A DNA stretch of 9,816 nt, from NCBI GenBank assembly GCA_006227785.1, contig SBFU01000451.1:1-9816 (forward strand). Reading direction: 5' to 3'. The stretch is from Burkholderiales bacterium (GTDB lineage: Bacteria > Pseudomonadota > Gammaproteobacteria > Burkholderiales > Burkholderiaceae_C). The translations under genes and the position numbers were made by a program. Under the pieces are notes generated by a model, which was not told the DNA's origin, did not search any database, and was given only the letters and a program-made list of their open reading frames with translations. Shown piece by piece: positions 1 to 7,095 of the stretch (positions are counted from its first letter, which is position 1; each line of letters starts with the position of its first letter).

Positions 1-795
1 CGCCTTTATGCCTACACCGGCGGCAAGCCCTTCGACCCGGTCAAGCCCACCGTCGTCTTCATCCACGGCGTGCTCAACGACCACAGCATCTGGATTCTGC
101 AGGGCCGCTACCTGGCAAACCATGGCTTCAACGTGCTGGCGGTGGACCTGCCTGGGCACTGCCGAAGCGAAGGCGAAGCGCCTTCCACCGTCGAAGAGGC
201 GGCCGACTTCATCGGCGCCCTGCTGGATGCGGCCGGCGTGCAGAAGGCCGCGCTGGTGGGCCACAGCTGGGGTTCACTGATCGCCATGGAAGCGGCGGCA
301 CGCCTGAAGGAGCGCATCACGCATGCGGTGCTGGTCGGCACGGCCTTCCCGATGAAGGTCTCTCCGGCGCTGATCGAGGCCTCGCTGAACCAGCCTGAAA
401 AGGCGCTGGCCATGGTCAACGTGTTCTCGCGTTCCACCCTTTGCGCCCCGCCCTCGGCCCTGGGCCCGGGCACCTGGGTCTACGGCGCCGGCATGGCGCT
501 GGGTCGGCGGGTGCTGCGCAGCAACCCCAAGGTGAATGTGTTTCACCGCGGCTTCGTGGCCTGCGACAGCTACCAGGGCGGCGAAGCGGCCATGGCTGCC
601 CTCACCTGTCCGGTGCTGTTCCTGCTCGGAGGGCAGGACCAGATGACCCACCCGAAGTCAGCGCAAGGCCTGATCAAGGCCGCTCAGGCCGCCGGCCAGA
701 AGATCAAGGTCGTGACCCTGCCCGTGGGCCACCACCAGATGACCGAAGCGCCGGATGACACCCTGTTTGCCATCCGCGATTTCCTGCGCAGCTGA
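1..795 (+). CDS. alpha/beta hydrolase fold protein (5' end outside window)
   Basis: The reading frame is open from the first base, so the start lies upstream; 264 residues are visible and probably only a short N-terminal piece is missing. The fold is clear. An oxyanion-type His-Gly follows a hydrophobic strand (VVFIHG, bases 46-69). The nucleophile elbow GHSWGS places the Ser at 265-267. The likely acid is the Asp of GGQDQ (637-639) and the likely base is the first His of GHHQM (730-732). A complete Ser-Asp-His triad means it is probably an active hydrolase (esterase, lactonase or similar), but the substrate cannot be read from the sequence. The usual PGHGRS turn reads PGHCRS here. The stop is 3 bp before the P450 start, so the two genes are probably co-transcribed. 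An internal GTG at 70 is in frame but would remove the His-Gly motif, so it is not the real start. Confidence 0.9.
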   Translation, partial: RLYAYTGGKPFDPVKPTVVFIHGVLNDHSIWILQGRYLANHGFNVLAVDLPGHCRSEGEAPSTVEEAADFIGALLDAAGVQKAALVGHSWGSLIAMEAAARLKERITHAVLVGTAFPMKVSPALIEASLNQPEKALAMVNVFSRSTLCAPPSALGPGTWVYGAGMALGRRVLRSNPKVNVFHRGFVACDSYQGGEAAMAALTCPVLFLLGGQDQMTHPKSAQGLIKAAQAAGQKIKVVTLPVGHHQMTEAPDDTLFAIRDFLRS

Positions 796-798
796 AAC

Positions 799-2088
799 AT
801 GGTCAACCCGCAGCAGATCACGCCCCCCATGGCGCCAGCGCGGGCGCAGGAGATTGCCGCCACCTTCGACCTGCGGGCCCTGCCGGCCGACTTCCTGGCC
901 AATCCCTATCCGGTCTATGCAGCGCTGCGCGAGGCCGAGCCGGTGCGGCGCATGCCCGACGGTTCACTCTTTCTCACCCGCCACGCCGACCTGATGGCGG
1001 TGTACCGCGACGCAGCCACCTTCAGCTCGGACAAGCACGTCGAGTTCGCGCCGAAATACGGCGTCGACTCGCCGCTGTACGAACACCACACCACCAGCCT
1101 GGTGTTCAACGACCCACCCCTGCACACGCGGGTGCGCAAGCTGATCATGGGCGCCCTCACCCGCCGTGCCATTGCCGACATGGAGCCTGGTCTGGTCCGG
1201 CTGGTCGACCACCTGCTCGACCGCATCGAGGCCCGGCGCGGCGGGGATCTCATCGAAGACTTCGCCGCGGCCATCCCGGTCGAGATCATCGGCAACCTGC
1301 TGGGCGTTCCGCACCAGGACAGGGGTCCGCTGCGCGACTGGTCGCTCGCCATTCTGGGCGCGCTCGAACCCGTGCCCACGCCCGAGCAGCATGCCGCCGG
1401 CAACCGCAGCGTGTCCGAGATGCTGGCCTACCTGCGCACACTGGTCGCCGAGCGGCGAAAGTCCCCGGGCGACCCCGAGCGTGACGTGCTGACGCGCCTG
1501 ATCCAGGGAGAGGCCAGCGGCGAGAAGCTCAGCGAGGTCGAGCTGCTGCAAAACTGCATCTTCCTGCTCAACGCGGGTCATGAAACCACCACCAACCTGA
1601 TCGGCAATGGGCTGATCCTGCTGCAGGAGTTCCCGGCGCAGCGGGAGCGGCTGCTGGCCGACCTGCATTCGACGGGCAACGACGAAGCCGCCCGAGAGCA
1701 GGTGCTGACCCTGGCGGTCGACGAATGCCTGCGCTTCGAGTCGTCCAACCAGCTGGGCAACCGCCGCGCGCTCAGCGCCACCGCGCTGGGCGGTCTCGAC
1801 CTGCCGGCAGGGACCCTGGTGACGCTGTGCATCGGCGCCGCCAACCGCGACCCGGCCGCCTTCGGCCAGGCGGAGGTGTTCGACCTGCGCCGCGAGAACA
1901 ACAGACACCTGGCCTTCGGCTTCGGCATCCACCAGTGCGCCGGCCTGAGCCTGGCCCGACTGGAGGGTCGCATCGCCATCGGGCGCTTTCTGCAGCGCTT
2001 TCCTGCCTACCGCCTGACCCACCCCCCCGCGCGGGGAGGACGGGCCCGCTTCAGGGGTTTTCTCGCGGCGCCGTTTGTGACCGGCTGA
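799..2088 (+). CDS. cytochrome P450 (bacterial, soluble)
   Basis: A 429-residue heme-thiolate monooxygenase, the usual length for soluble bacterial P450s, with no membrane anchor. The signatures appear in order: C-helix HxxxR (H109, R113); I-helix AGHETT (259-264), which activates oxygen; K-helix ExxR (E309-R312); and the heme-binding FGFGIHQCAG (373-382), with Cys380 as the iron ligand. It should insert one oxygen atom into an organic substrate using electrons from a ferredoxin and reductase, but neither partner is encoded in this window. The substrate is unknown. The ATG lies 3 bp after the hydrolase stop without a clear Shine-Dalgarno sequence, so translation may depend on the upstream gene. 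The last 38 bp overlap the end of the opposite-strand yihY gene. Family assignment is certain; subfamily and reaction are not. Confidence 0.97.
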   Translation: MVNPQQITPPMAPARAQEIAATFDLRALPADFLANPYPVYAALREAEPVRRMPDGSLFLTRHADLMAVYRDAATFSSDKHVEFAPKYGVDSPLYEHHTTSLVFNDPPLHTRVRKLIMGALTRRAIADMEPGLVRLVDHLLDRIEARRGGDLIEDFAAAIPVEIIGNLLGVPHQDRGPLRDWSLAILGALEPVPTPEQHAAGNRSVSEMLAYLRTLVAERRKSPGDPERDVLTRLIQGEASGEKLSEVELLQNCIFLLNAGHETTTNLIGNGLILLQEFPAQRERLLADLHSTGNDEAAREQVLTLAVDECLRFESSNQLGNRRALSATALGGLDLPAGTLVTLCIGAANRDPAAFGQAEVFDLRRENNRHLAFGFGIHQCAGLSLARLEGRIAIGRFLQRFPAYRLTHPPARGGRARFRGFLAAPFVTG

Positions 2089-3340
2089 CGTCGTCCGTCG
2101 TTGTCACGGGGGTCGCCTGCAGGGCCTGGGCCAGCATCAGCGCTCCCCAGTCCGCAGACGACCAGAAAGACTGCGTGCTCGGCTTGCGCGCCAACAGCAG
2201 GCGCTCGGCCAGCGGTGCCAGTGGCGTCGCATCCACATCGACCAGCAGCACATAGCGGCCTTCCTGCTCGTCCAGCCGTCCCACCCAGTCCATGGCCAGC
2301 AGGGTTCCGGTGGATTCTTCGAGCTGCAGGGGATCGACCCTCAGGCGTTGCGCCAGCTCTTCCAGGCTCAGGCCACGTTGCTCGCCGTCGGCAGAACAGC
2401 GCAGTTCACCCAGCACCTCCAGTGCGAGCTGGAAGTTCCAGCCCGGGGTATCACCACGGCGGGCAATACCCGACAACAGGCTGGGCAGGTAGGCCGCCAC
2501 CACGGCCCCCAGCAGGACGATCACCCAGGCCAGGTACATCCAGACCAGCAGGATGGGCAAGGTCGCAAAGGTGCCGTAGACGACCGAGTAGGTGGGCACC
2601 TCGGCCAGGTACCAGGCCAGCAGCTTCTTGCCGACCTCGAATCCGGTGGCCACGAACACCCCGCCCAGCAGGGCGTGTGTCCAGCGCACCCGGGTGTTGG
2701 GCACATAGCGGTAGAGCGCCGCCACCCCCGCCGTCACCACGCCGAACTGCAGCAGCTGCAGAAGGAACTGGGTGGTCCCCCGCAGGTCCCCGACGATCCC
2801 CCGTGAAGCCCCCAGCAGGTAGGTCGAGAAGGTCAGACTCAACGCCAGCGCCAGTGGTCCCAGCGTCAGCACCGCCCAGTAGACCAGGACCCGCTGGGTC
2901 AGGCCCCGGCTGCGCCTGACGCGCCAGATATCGTTGAGTTTGCGGTCGATGGTCAGGATCAGGGCCAGTGCGGTGACCACAAAGACCAGGGCCCCGGTCC
3001 AGCCCATCTGCCCGGCCTTGGAGGCAAACTGGGTCAGGTACTGCAGCACCGGACGGGCAATGTTCTCGGGCACCATGCTGCCCACCAGCCACTTCTGCAA
3101 GGTGTCCTGCAGTCGGTCGAACATGGGAAAGGCGCTGAATACGGCCAAGGCCACGGTGAACAGCGGCACCAGCGAAATCAGCGTCGTGAAGGTCAGGCTG
3201 CTGGCGGTCACGCCCAGCCGGTCCTCGCGGAAGCGCTCGCGCAGGGTCAGGGCCGTGTTGCGCCAGGGAAATCGCAGCAGATCGCGCCACAGGTCGCGAA
3301 GCAGGGTTTCCAGCGCCCGCAGGCGTTCGATCAGGCTCAT
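2051..3340 (-). CDS. YihY/BrkB (UPF0761) family inner-membrane protein
   Basis: 429 residues. The N-terminal part carries the family signature DRLGVTASSLTFTTLISLVP (about 40-59). About six membrane segments follow (roughly 48-70, 113-132, 151-175, 192-212, 220-240 and 258-285), including the conserved GFEVGKKLLAWYL and YGTFATLPILLVWMYL stretches. The last ~140 residues are soluble and look like the winged-helix-like cytoplasmic extension found in many proteobacterial members; the E. coli protein, at about 290 residues, lacks it. Molecular function is not established; older names such as 'ribonuclease BN' are historical misassignments. The ATG at 3340-3338 is chosen because the protein then begins with the family N-terminus. 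The same frame stays open upstream to 3628, but that stretch lies across the divergent DUF2069 gene. A weak purine-rich GGGATGA precedes the ATG. The stop lies inside the P450 coding region. Confidence 0.93.
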   Translation of the reverse strand: MSLIERLRALETLLRDLWRDLLRFPWRNTALTLRERFREDRLGVTASSLTFTTLISLVPLFTVALAVFSAFPMFDRLQDTLQKWLVGSMVPENIARPVLQYLTQFASKAGQMGWTGALVFVVTALALILTIDRKLNDIWRVRRSRGLTQRVLVYWAVLTLGPLALALSLTFSTYLLGASRGIVGDLRGTTQFLLQLLQFGVVTAGVAALYRYVPNTRVRWTHALLGGVFVATGFEVGKKLLAWYLAEVPTYSVVYGTFATLPILLVWMYLAWVIVLLGAVVAAYLPSLLSGIARRGDTPGWNFQLALEVLGELRCSADGEQRGLSLEELAQRLRVDPLQLEESTGTLLAMDWVGRLDEQEGRYVLLVDVDATPLAPLAERLLLARKPSTQSFWSSADWGALMLAQALQATPVTTTDDVSRSQTAPRENP

Positions 3341-3410
3341 GCCGGTATCATCCCACGACTGCGAGCCCGGTCGATCGGCGCCAAAGCGCCACCATCCGCA
3401 TCGACCCCTG
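3341..3410. promoter_or_regulatory. divergent intergenic region with nested inverted repeat
   Basis: These 70 bp separate the start codons of yihY (minus) and the DUF2069 gene (plus), so promoters for both should lie here or just inside the genes. The region holds a perfect small hairpin, GGCGC-CAAA-GCGCC (3377-3390). It lies inside a wider inverted repeat, GGTCGAT (3369-3375) with ATCGACC (3400-3406). The structure could be an operator or a leader hairpin. No T-run follows, so it is not a standard terminator. A TATCAT at 3346-3351 could be a plus-strand -10, but no good -35 sits at 16-18 bp, so no promoter is called. Confidence 0.35.
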
Positions 3411-3881
3411 ATGTCTGTCACTTCACCCATGTCCTCCACCTCCTCCCCCGCCGCCGCCGTGCAGTTCACCCGCGCCCTGGCGGTCGGCAGCCTGCTGTCC
3501 CTGATTGCCCTCGGGCTGGCCTGGGAGCTCTGGCTGGCGCCCCTGCGTCCGGGCGGGTCATGGCTGGTGCTCAAGGTCCTGCCGCTGACCCTGCCGCTGC
3601 CCGGTCTGCTCAAGCACCGCATGTACACCTACCGCTGGCTGAGCCTGCTGATCTGGCTCTACTTCACCGAGGGCGTGGTTCGCGCCACCAGCGACAGTGG
3701 CCTGTCGGCCGTGCTGGCCGGCGTCCAGGTGCTGCTGTGCGTGCTGATCTTTGTCGCCTGTGCCCTGCATGTGCGGGTTCGCCTGAAGGCGGCCGGCAAG
3801 GAGGCGGTGGCCGCCGACGCCGCCCGCCACGCGCTGGAAACCGGCGCCCCGGCCGACCCCACGCCGACCGCCAAACCGTGA
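3411..3881 (+). CDS. DUF2069 small integral membrane protein
   Basis: 156 residues with about four membrane helices (roughly 22-43, 52-67, 74-90 and 99-120) and a hydrophilic Ala-rich tail. The central stretch KVLPLTLPLPGLLKHR followed by YTYRWLSLLIWLYFTEG (about 55-88) is the hallmark of the DUF2069 family, small proteins with no known activity that are common in beta- and gammaproteobacteria. The start is uncertain: ATG at 3411 is used, but an in-frame ATG at 3429 (150 residues) is equally possible, and neither has a Shine-Dalgarno sequence. The frame is open further upstream to 2934, but that part is antisense to yihY and not credible. The stop TGA overlaps the GTG start of the next gene by 4 bp, which suggests translational coupling. 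Acting with the flavoprotein downstream is inference only. Confidence 0.85.
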   Translation: MSVTSPMSSTSSPAAAVQFTRALAVGSLLSLIALGLAWELWLAPLRPGGSWLVLKVLPLTLPLPGLLKHRMYTYRWLSLLIWLYFTEGVVRATSDSGLSAVLAGVQVLLCVLIFVACALHVRVRLKAAGKEAVAADAARHALETGAPADPTPTAKP

Positions 3882-5299
3882 CCCATCTGATCGACCGACT
3901 GCGCGGCATCGTGGGCGCGGCCCACGTGCTGACACGCGAGCAAGGCACCGACCTGTCGGCCTGGGAACAGGACTGGCGCAAGCGGGCCCACGGCCGGGCA
4001 CTGGCCGTGGTCCGCCCGGGCAGCACCGATGAAGTGGCCGCGGTGGTGAAGGTCTGTGCCGCCGCCGGCCACAGCATCGTGCCCCAGGGTGGCAACACCG
4101 GCCTGGTGGTGGGTTCGGTACCGGACGACAGTGGCACGCAGGTGCTGCTCAGCCTGACGCGCCTGAACCGCGTCCGCGACATCGACCGAGCCAACCTGAC
4201 GATGACGGTGGAAGCCGGCTGCGTGCTGCAGGCGGTGCAGGAGGCGGCCGACCGGGCGGGTTTGCTGTTTCCCCTTTCGCTGGCCGCCGAAGGCAGCTGC
4301 ACCATCGGTGGCAACCTGGCCACCAACGCTGGCGGCACCCAGGTGCTGCGCTACGGCAATGCCCGCGAGCTCTGCCTGGGGCTGGAGGTGGTGACGGCGC
4401 AGGGCGAGGTCTGGCACGGCCTGAGCGGCCTGCGCAAGGACAACACCGGCTACGACCTGCGCGACCTGCTCATCGGCAGCGAGGGCACGCTGGGCATCAT
4501 CACCGCCGCCACGCTCAAGCTCCACCCTCGCCCGGCCTGCCAGCTCACGGCGTGGGCCGCTGTGCCTTCGCTGGATGCGGCCGTGGCCCTGCTGGGTCTG
4601 GCTCAGGGCCGACTGGCGGCCGGCCTGACCGGTTTTGAGGCCATGGGCCAGTTCGCCCTGAGCCTGGTCGACCGGCACATGCCCCAGTTGCGGGTGCCGC
4701 TGTGGCAGCAGACGCCTTTCTGCGTGTTGCTCGAAAACAGCGACAGCGAATCGGAAGCCCATGCTCGCGGTCAGTTCGAACAGCTGCTGGAATCGGCGAT
4801 GGAAAACGGGCTGGTCACCGATGCCGTGGTGGCGGAAAACCTGCAGCAGGCCCGGCAGCTCTGGCACATCCGCGAGAGCATTCCGCTGGCGCAGGCCGAA
4901 GAAGGCCTGAACATCAAGCACGACATCAGCATCCCGGTCTCGCGCATCCCGGTTTTCTGCGAGCAGACCGACACCCTGCTGCAGCGCGAGATTCCGGGCG
5001 TGCGCCTGGTCAACTTCGGCCACCTGGGCGATGGCAACCTGCACTACAACGTGCAGGCCCCGGAGGGCGGCGATCCGGCCACCTTCCTGCGCGAGCAGGA
5101 AGAACGCGTCAACACCCTGGTGTTCGACCAGGTGCAACGGCATGGCGGCTCCATCAGTGCCGAGCATGGCGTCGGCAGCCTCAAGGCCGCCAAGCTGCCC
5201 CACTACAAAGACCCGGTGGCCCTGGCACTGATGCAGCAGATCAAACAGGCGCTGGACCCCCGGGGCACCCTCAACCCGGGACGGGTGCTGCCGCCCTGA
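3878..5299 (+). CDS. FAD-linked 2-hydroxyacid dehydrogenase (D-lactate / D-2-hydroxyglutarate type)
   Basis: 473 residues from a GTG start that overlaps the DUF2069 stop (GTGA). No upstream start gives a plausible N-terminus, and the next ATG would cut the FAD domain. The N-terminal FAD-binding (PCMH-type) domain shows [12 protein letters not shown] (69-80), [10 protein letters not shown] (144-153) and [10 protein letters not shown] (200-209). The C-terminal FAD-oxidase domain carries the likely metal and substrate residues of the D-2-hydroxyglutarate dehydrogenase group: R332, K348, H382 and H389 in GHLGDGNLH, and E429-H430 in EHGVG. The enzyme should oxidise a D-2-hydroxy acid to the 2-oxo acid and pass electrons to a quinone, cytochrome or electron-transfer flavoprotein. 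Whether the substrate is D-lactate, D-2-hydroxyglutarate or glycolate cannot be decided here. No separate GlcE/GlcF-like subunits are nearby, which favours a single-chain enzyme over a glycolate oxidase complex. Confidence 0.93.
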   Translation: MTHLIDRLRGIVGAAHVLTREQGTDLSAWEQDWRKRAHGRALAVVRPGSTDEVAAVVKVCAAAGHSIVPQGGNTGLVVGSVPDDSGTQVLLSLTRLNRVRDIDRANLTMTVEAGCVLQAVQEAADRAGLLFPLSLAAEGSCTIGGNLATNAGGTQVLRYGNARELCLGLEVVTAQGEVWHGLSGLRKDNTGYDLRDLLIGSEGTLGIITAATLKLHPRPACQLTAWAAVPSLDAAVALLGLAQGRLAAGLTGFEAMGQFALSLVDRHMPQLRVPLWQQTPFCVLLENSDSESEAHARGQFEQLLESAMENGLVTDAVVAENLQQARQLWHIRESIPLAQAEEGLNIKHDISIPVSRIPVFCEQTDTLLQREIPGVRLVNFGHLGDGNLHYNVQAPEGGDPATFLREQEERVNTLVFDQVQRHGGSISAEHGVGSLKAAKLPHYKDPVALALMQQIKQALDPRGTLNPGRVLPP

Positions 5300-5328
5300 G
5301 GTGACGCACGCCGTCCTCGCACCGCGGG

Positions 5329-5334
5329 CACAAT
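5329..5334 (+). promoter_or_regulatory. candidate -10 box (CACAAT) upstream of thyA
   Basis: The 64-bp gap before thyA contains GGGCACAAT ending at 5334. This resembles a -10 element and would start transcription near 5341, about 23 nt before the thyA ATG. A very similar sequence precedes folA. No good -35 lies at the standard 16-18 bp spacing. GTGACG at 5301-5306 is TTGACA-like but 22 bp away. The call is tentative. Confidence 0.3.
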
Positions 5335-5363
5335 CACGTTCAACACCGCATTCGCCCCTGACC

Positions 5364-6197
5364 ATGACCACCCGCCCCATCCGCTCCCAATACGAAGACT
5401 TCATGCGCCATGTGTTCGAGCACGGCGTGCGCAAAGGCGACCGCACCGGCACCGGCACGCGCAGCGTGTTCGGCCACCAGATGCGCTTCGACCTGAACGA
5501 GGGCTTCCCGCTGGTGACCACCAAGAAGGTCTTCCTCAAGGCCATCATCGTGGAACTGCTGTGGTTCCTGCGCGGCGATTCCAACGTGAAATGGCTGCAG
5601 GAACGCGGCTGCACCATCTGGGACGAATGGGCCCGGGAAGACGGTGACCTGGGCCCGGTCTACGGCGTGCAGTGGCGCAACTGGCCCAAGCCTGGCGGCG
5701 GACACATTGACCAGATCAGCGAGGTCGTCAAGCAGCTCAAGACCAACCCGGACAGCCGCCGCATCATCGTCAGTGCCTGGAACGTGGCCGACCTGGACCA
5801 GATGGCGCTCATGCCCTGCCACGCCTTCTTCCAGTTCTACGTGGCGCCGGCCACCGAACCGGGCGGCAAAGGCAAGCTGTCCTGCCAGCTCTACCAGCGC
5901 AGCGCCGACATCTTCCTGGGCGTGCCCTTCAACATCGCCAGCTACGCACTGCTGACCCACATGCTGGCCCAGCAGTGCGACCTGGACGTCGGCGACTTCA
6001 TCTGGACCGGTGGCGACTGCCACATCTACGACAACCATGTCGAGCAGGTGCAAACCCAGCTGGCGCGCCAGCCCTTCGCCTACCCGACGCTGAACATCAA
6101 ACGCCAGCCGGCATCGATCTTCGACTACGCGTACGAGGACTTCGAGGTGGTCGGCTACGAATGCCACCCGGCGATCAAGGCGCCCGTCGCTGTCTGA
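5364..6197 (+). CDS. thyA: thymidylate synthase
   Basis: 277 residues. It converts dUMP plus 5,10-methylene-tetrahydrofolate to dTMP and dihydrofolate in the cytoplasm. Recognisable active-site elements are R27 in DRTGTGT, W86, R132-R133 (phosphate-binding, from the partner subunit), the nucleophile C152 in [10 protein letters not shown]182 and N190 in the [11 protein letters not shown] block, and H220/Y222 in GDCHIYDNH. Relative to E. coli ThyA (264 residues) there is a small insertion of about seven residues near 162-168 (after FYV), and the N-terminus is six residues longer. The ATG at 5364 is chosen because it matches the family N-terminus; an in-frame GTG at 5301 would add 21 residues without homology. 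No clear Shine-Dalgarno sequence is present. It heads a cluster with the transporter, folA and xth. Confidence 0.98.
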   Translation: MTTRPIRSQYEDFMRHVFEHGVRKGDRTGTGTRSVFGHQMRFDLNEGFPLVTTKKVFLKAIIVELLWFLRGDSNVKWLQERGCTIWDEWAREDGDLGPVYGVQWRNWPKPGGGHIDQISEVVKQLKTNPDSRRIIVSAWNVADLDQMALMPCHAFFQFYVAPATEPGGKGKLSCQLYQRSADIFLGVPFNIASYALLTHMLAQQCDLDVGDFIWTGGDCHIYDNHVEQVQTQLARQPFAYPTLNIKRQPASIFDYAYEDFEVVGYECHPAIKAPVAV

Positions 6198-6207
6198 CGG
6201 TCTTTCA

Positions 6208-7095
6208 GTGATTTCGCGCCGCCGGCTCTGGGCGCTGCTGGCCCTCACGCTCATGTGGGGGGTCAACTGGCCCATGATGAAGCTCTCGCTGCAGGAGCTC
6301 TCGCCCCTGTACTTCCGCGCCAGCACCATGCTGCTGGGCGGTCTCTGGCTGTTCGCCTTCGTGGCGGCCAAGGGCGAGCGCATGCGCCCTCAGGGGCGCG
6401 AATGGGGGGCCATCGTCTGGCTGGGCCTGCCCAACATCCTGGGATGGCACACCATGTCCATCTTCGGTGTGCAGGAACTGGCCTCCGGCCGTGCTGCCAT
6501 CCTGGGCTTCACCATGCCCATCTTCACTGTGCTGCTGGGCGCCGCCTTTTTCGGCGAACGGATCACGCCACGGGTGCGGCTGGCGGTGGTCTGCGCGCTG
6601 CTGGCGGTGGGGCTGCTGCTCTGGCACGAACTGCTGCGCCTGTCCGGCCGCCCCGCCGGGGTGGTCTGGATGCTCAGCGCCGCCATCTGCTGGGCGCTGG
6701 GTACGCTGATGTTCCGCCGGGCCCACCTGACCCTTTCCCCTCTCGTGGTCACCGTCTGGATGCTGCTGCTGGGCAGCCTGGCGGTGTGGGCGCTGGCCAT
6801 CGGCCTGGAGCCCGTGCCACAGCCGGCCCGCTTCAGCCTGCCCATGTGGCTGAGCCTGATCTACGGCGTGTTCGTCAACTACGGTCTGGCCCAGCTGATC
6901 TGGTTCGGCATGGCGCGCGACCTCCCGCCGGCCACCAGCGCCATGAGCGTCATGGCCATTCCGCTGGTGGGCACACTCAGCGCCACCGTCATCGTCGGCG
7001 AAGTACCCCACTGGCAGGATTGGCTCGCCATGGTGTTCGTGATGGTCGCCATTGCCAGTGTGCTGATGCCGCCGCGCGGCACAATGCGGGCATGA
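6208..7095 (+). CDS. EamA/DMT-superfamily transporter
   Basis: 295 very hydrophobic residues with the ten-helix, two-repeat layout of drug/metabolite transporters. The first EamA repeat spans about 5-138 and ends in FFGERITP plus a helix. The second spans about 150-288, with the matching VIVGEVPHW element at 262-269. The substrate is unknown; the superfamily exports or imports amino acids, nucleosides, drugs and other small molecules. The GTG start at 6208 lies 10 bp after the thyA stop, with a weak ACGG about 7 bp upstream. It puts the typical short basic N-terminus (RRR) before helix 1. An in-frame ATG at 6253 would cut helix 1. The stop overlaps the folA start (ATGA). Its position between two folate-cycle genes invites the guess of a folate- or nucleoside-related substrate, but nothing in the protein shows it. 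Confidence 0.93.
   Translation: MISRRRLWALLALTLMWGVNWPMMKLSLQELSPLYFRASTMLLGGLWLFAFVAAKGERMRPQGREWGAIVWLGLPNILGWHTMSIFGVQELASGRAAILGFTMPIFTVLLGAAFFGERITPRVRLAVVCALLAVGLLLWHELLRLSGRPAGVVWMLSAAICWALGTLMFRRAHLTLSPLVVTVWMLLLGSLAVWALAIGLEPVPQPARFSLPMWLSLIYGVFVNYGLAQLIWFGMARDLPPATSAMSVMAIPLVGTLSATVIVGEVPHWQDWLAMVFVMVAIASVLMPPRGTMRA
7080..7085 (+). promoter_or_regulatory. candidate -10 box (CACAAT) directly upstream of folA
   Basis: CACAAT ends 6 bp before the folA ATG, within the last codons of the transporter gene, so transcription from it would begin at or next to the start codon and give a leaderless folA mRNA. The context CCGCGCGGCACAAT closely matches the box before thyA. The best -35-like element, TTGCCA at 7052-7057, is 22 bp away, longer than the usual spacer. 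The box also overlaps a 10-bp GC palindrome (7071-7080). The coding constraint on the transporter C-terminus could explain the match. Confidence 0.27.

Noticed and set aside
964..2022. 352-codon minus-strand frame opposite the P450 gene
   Set aside because: It is a shadow of a certain P450 gene, with no domain-like sequence and no start context.
2025..2036. Perfect 12-bp palindrome CCCCGCGCGGGG
   Set aside because: It is inside the P450 coding end, in a very GC-rich run, with no T-run and no loop. It is probably chance rather than a terminator.
2051..3340. Annotation of the YihY protein as ribonuclease BN
   Set aside because: The sequence is an integral membrane protein with no nuclease motif; the RNase BN name is an old misassignment for this family.
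2934..3410. N-terminal extension of the DUF2069 frame
   Set aside because: It is antisense to yihY and lacks DUF2069 homology; the family N-terminus is explained by ATG 3411 or 3429.
5223..5238. Sigma-54-like element TGGCAC with GC at the right distance
   Set aside because: The right half is CAGCA rather than TTGCA, and it lies within conserved coding sequence of the dehydrogenase. Such matches arise easily from Leu-Ala-Leu-Met-Gln codons. Its position 125 bp before thyA does not make nitrogen control likely.
3659..5617. 652-codon open frame on the minus strand opposite the FAD dehydrogenase and thyA
   Set aside because: It is antisense to clearly conserved genes, has low-complexity Gln/His/Ala/Arg composition, and reflects the high GC at third codon positions.
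5340..6383. 347-codon minus-strand frame opposite thyA
   Set aside because: It is antisense to a fully recognisable thyA with its active-site codons intact, and spans the next gene boundary.
6205..7011. 268-codon minus-strand frame opposite the EamA transporter
   Set aside because: It is rich in His, Gln, Gly and Arg, the expected antisense of a Leu/Ala/Trp-rich membrane protein, and not a credible gene.
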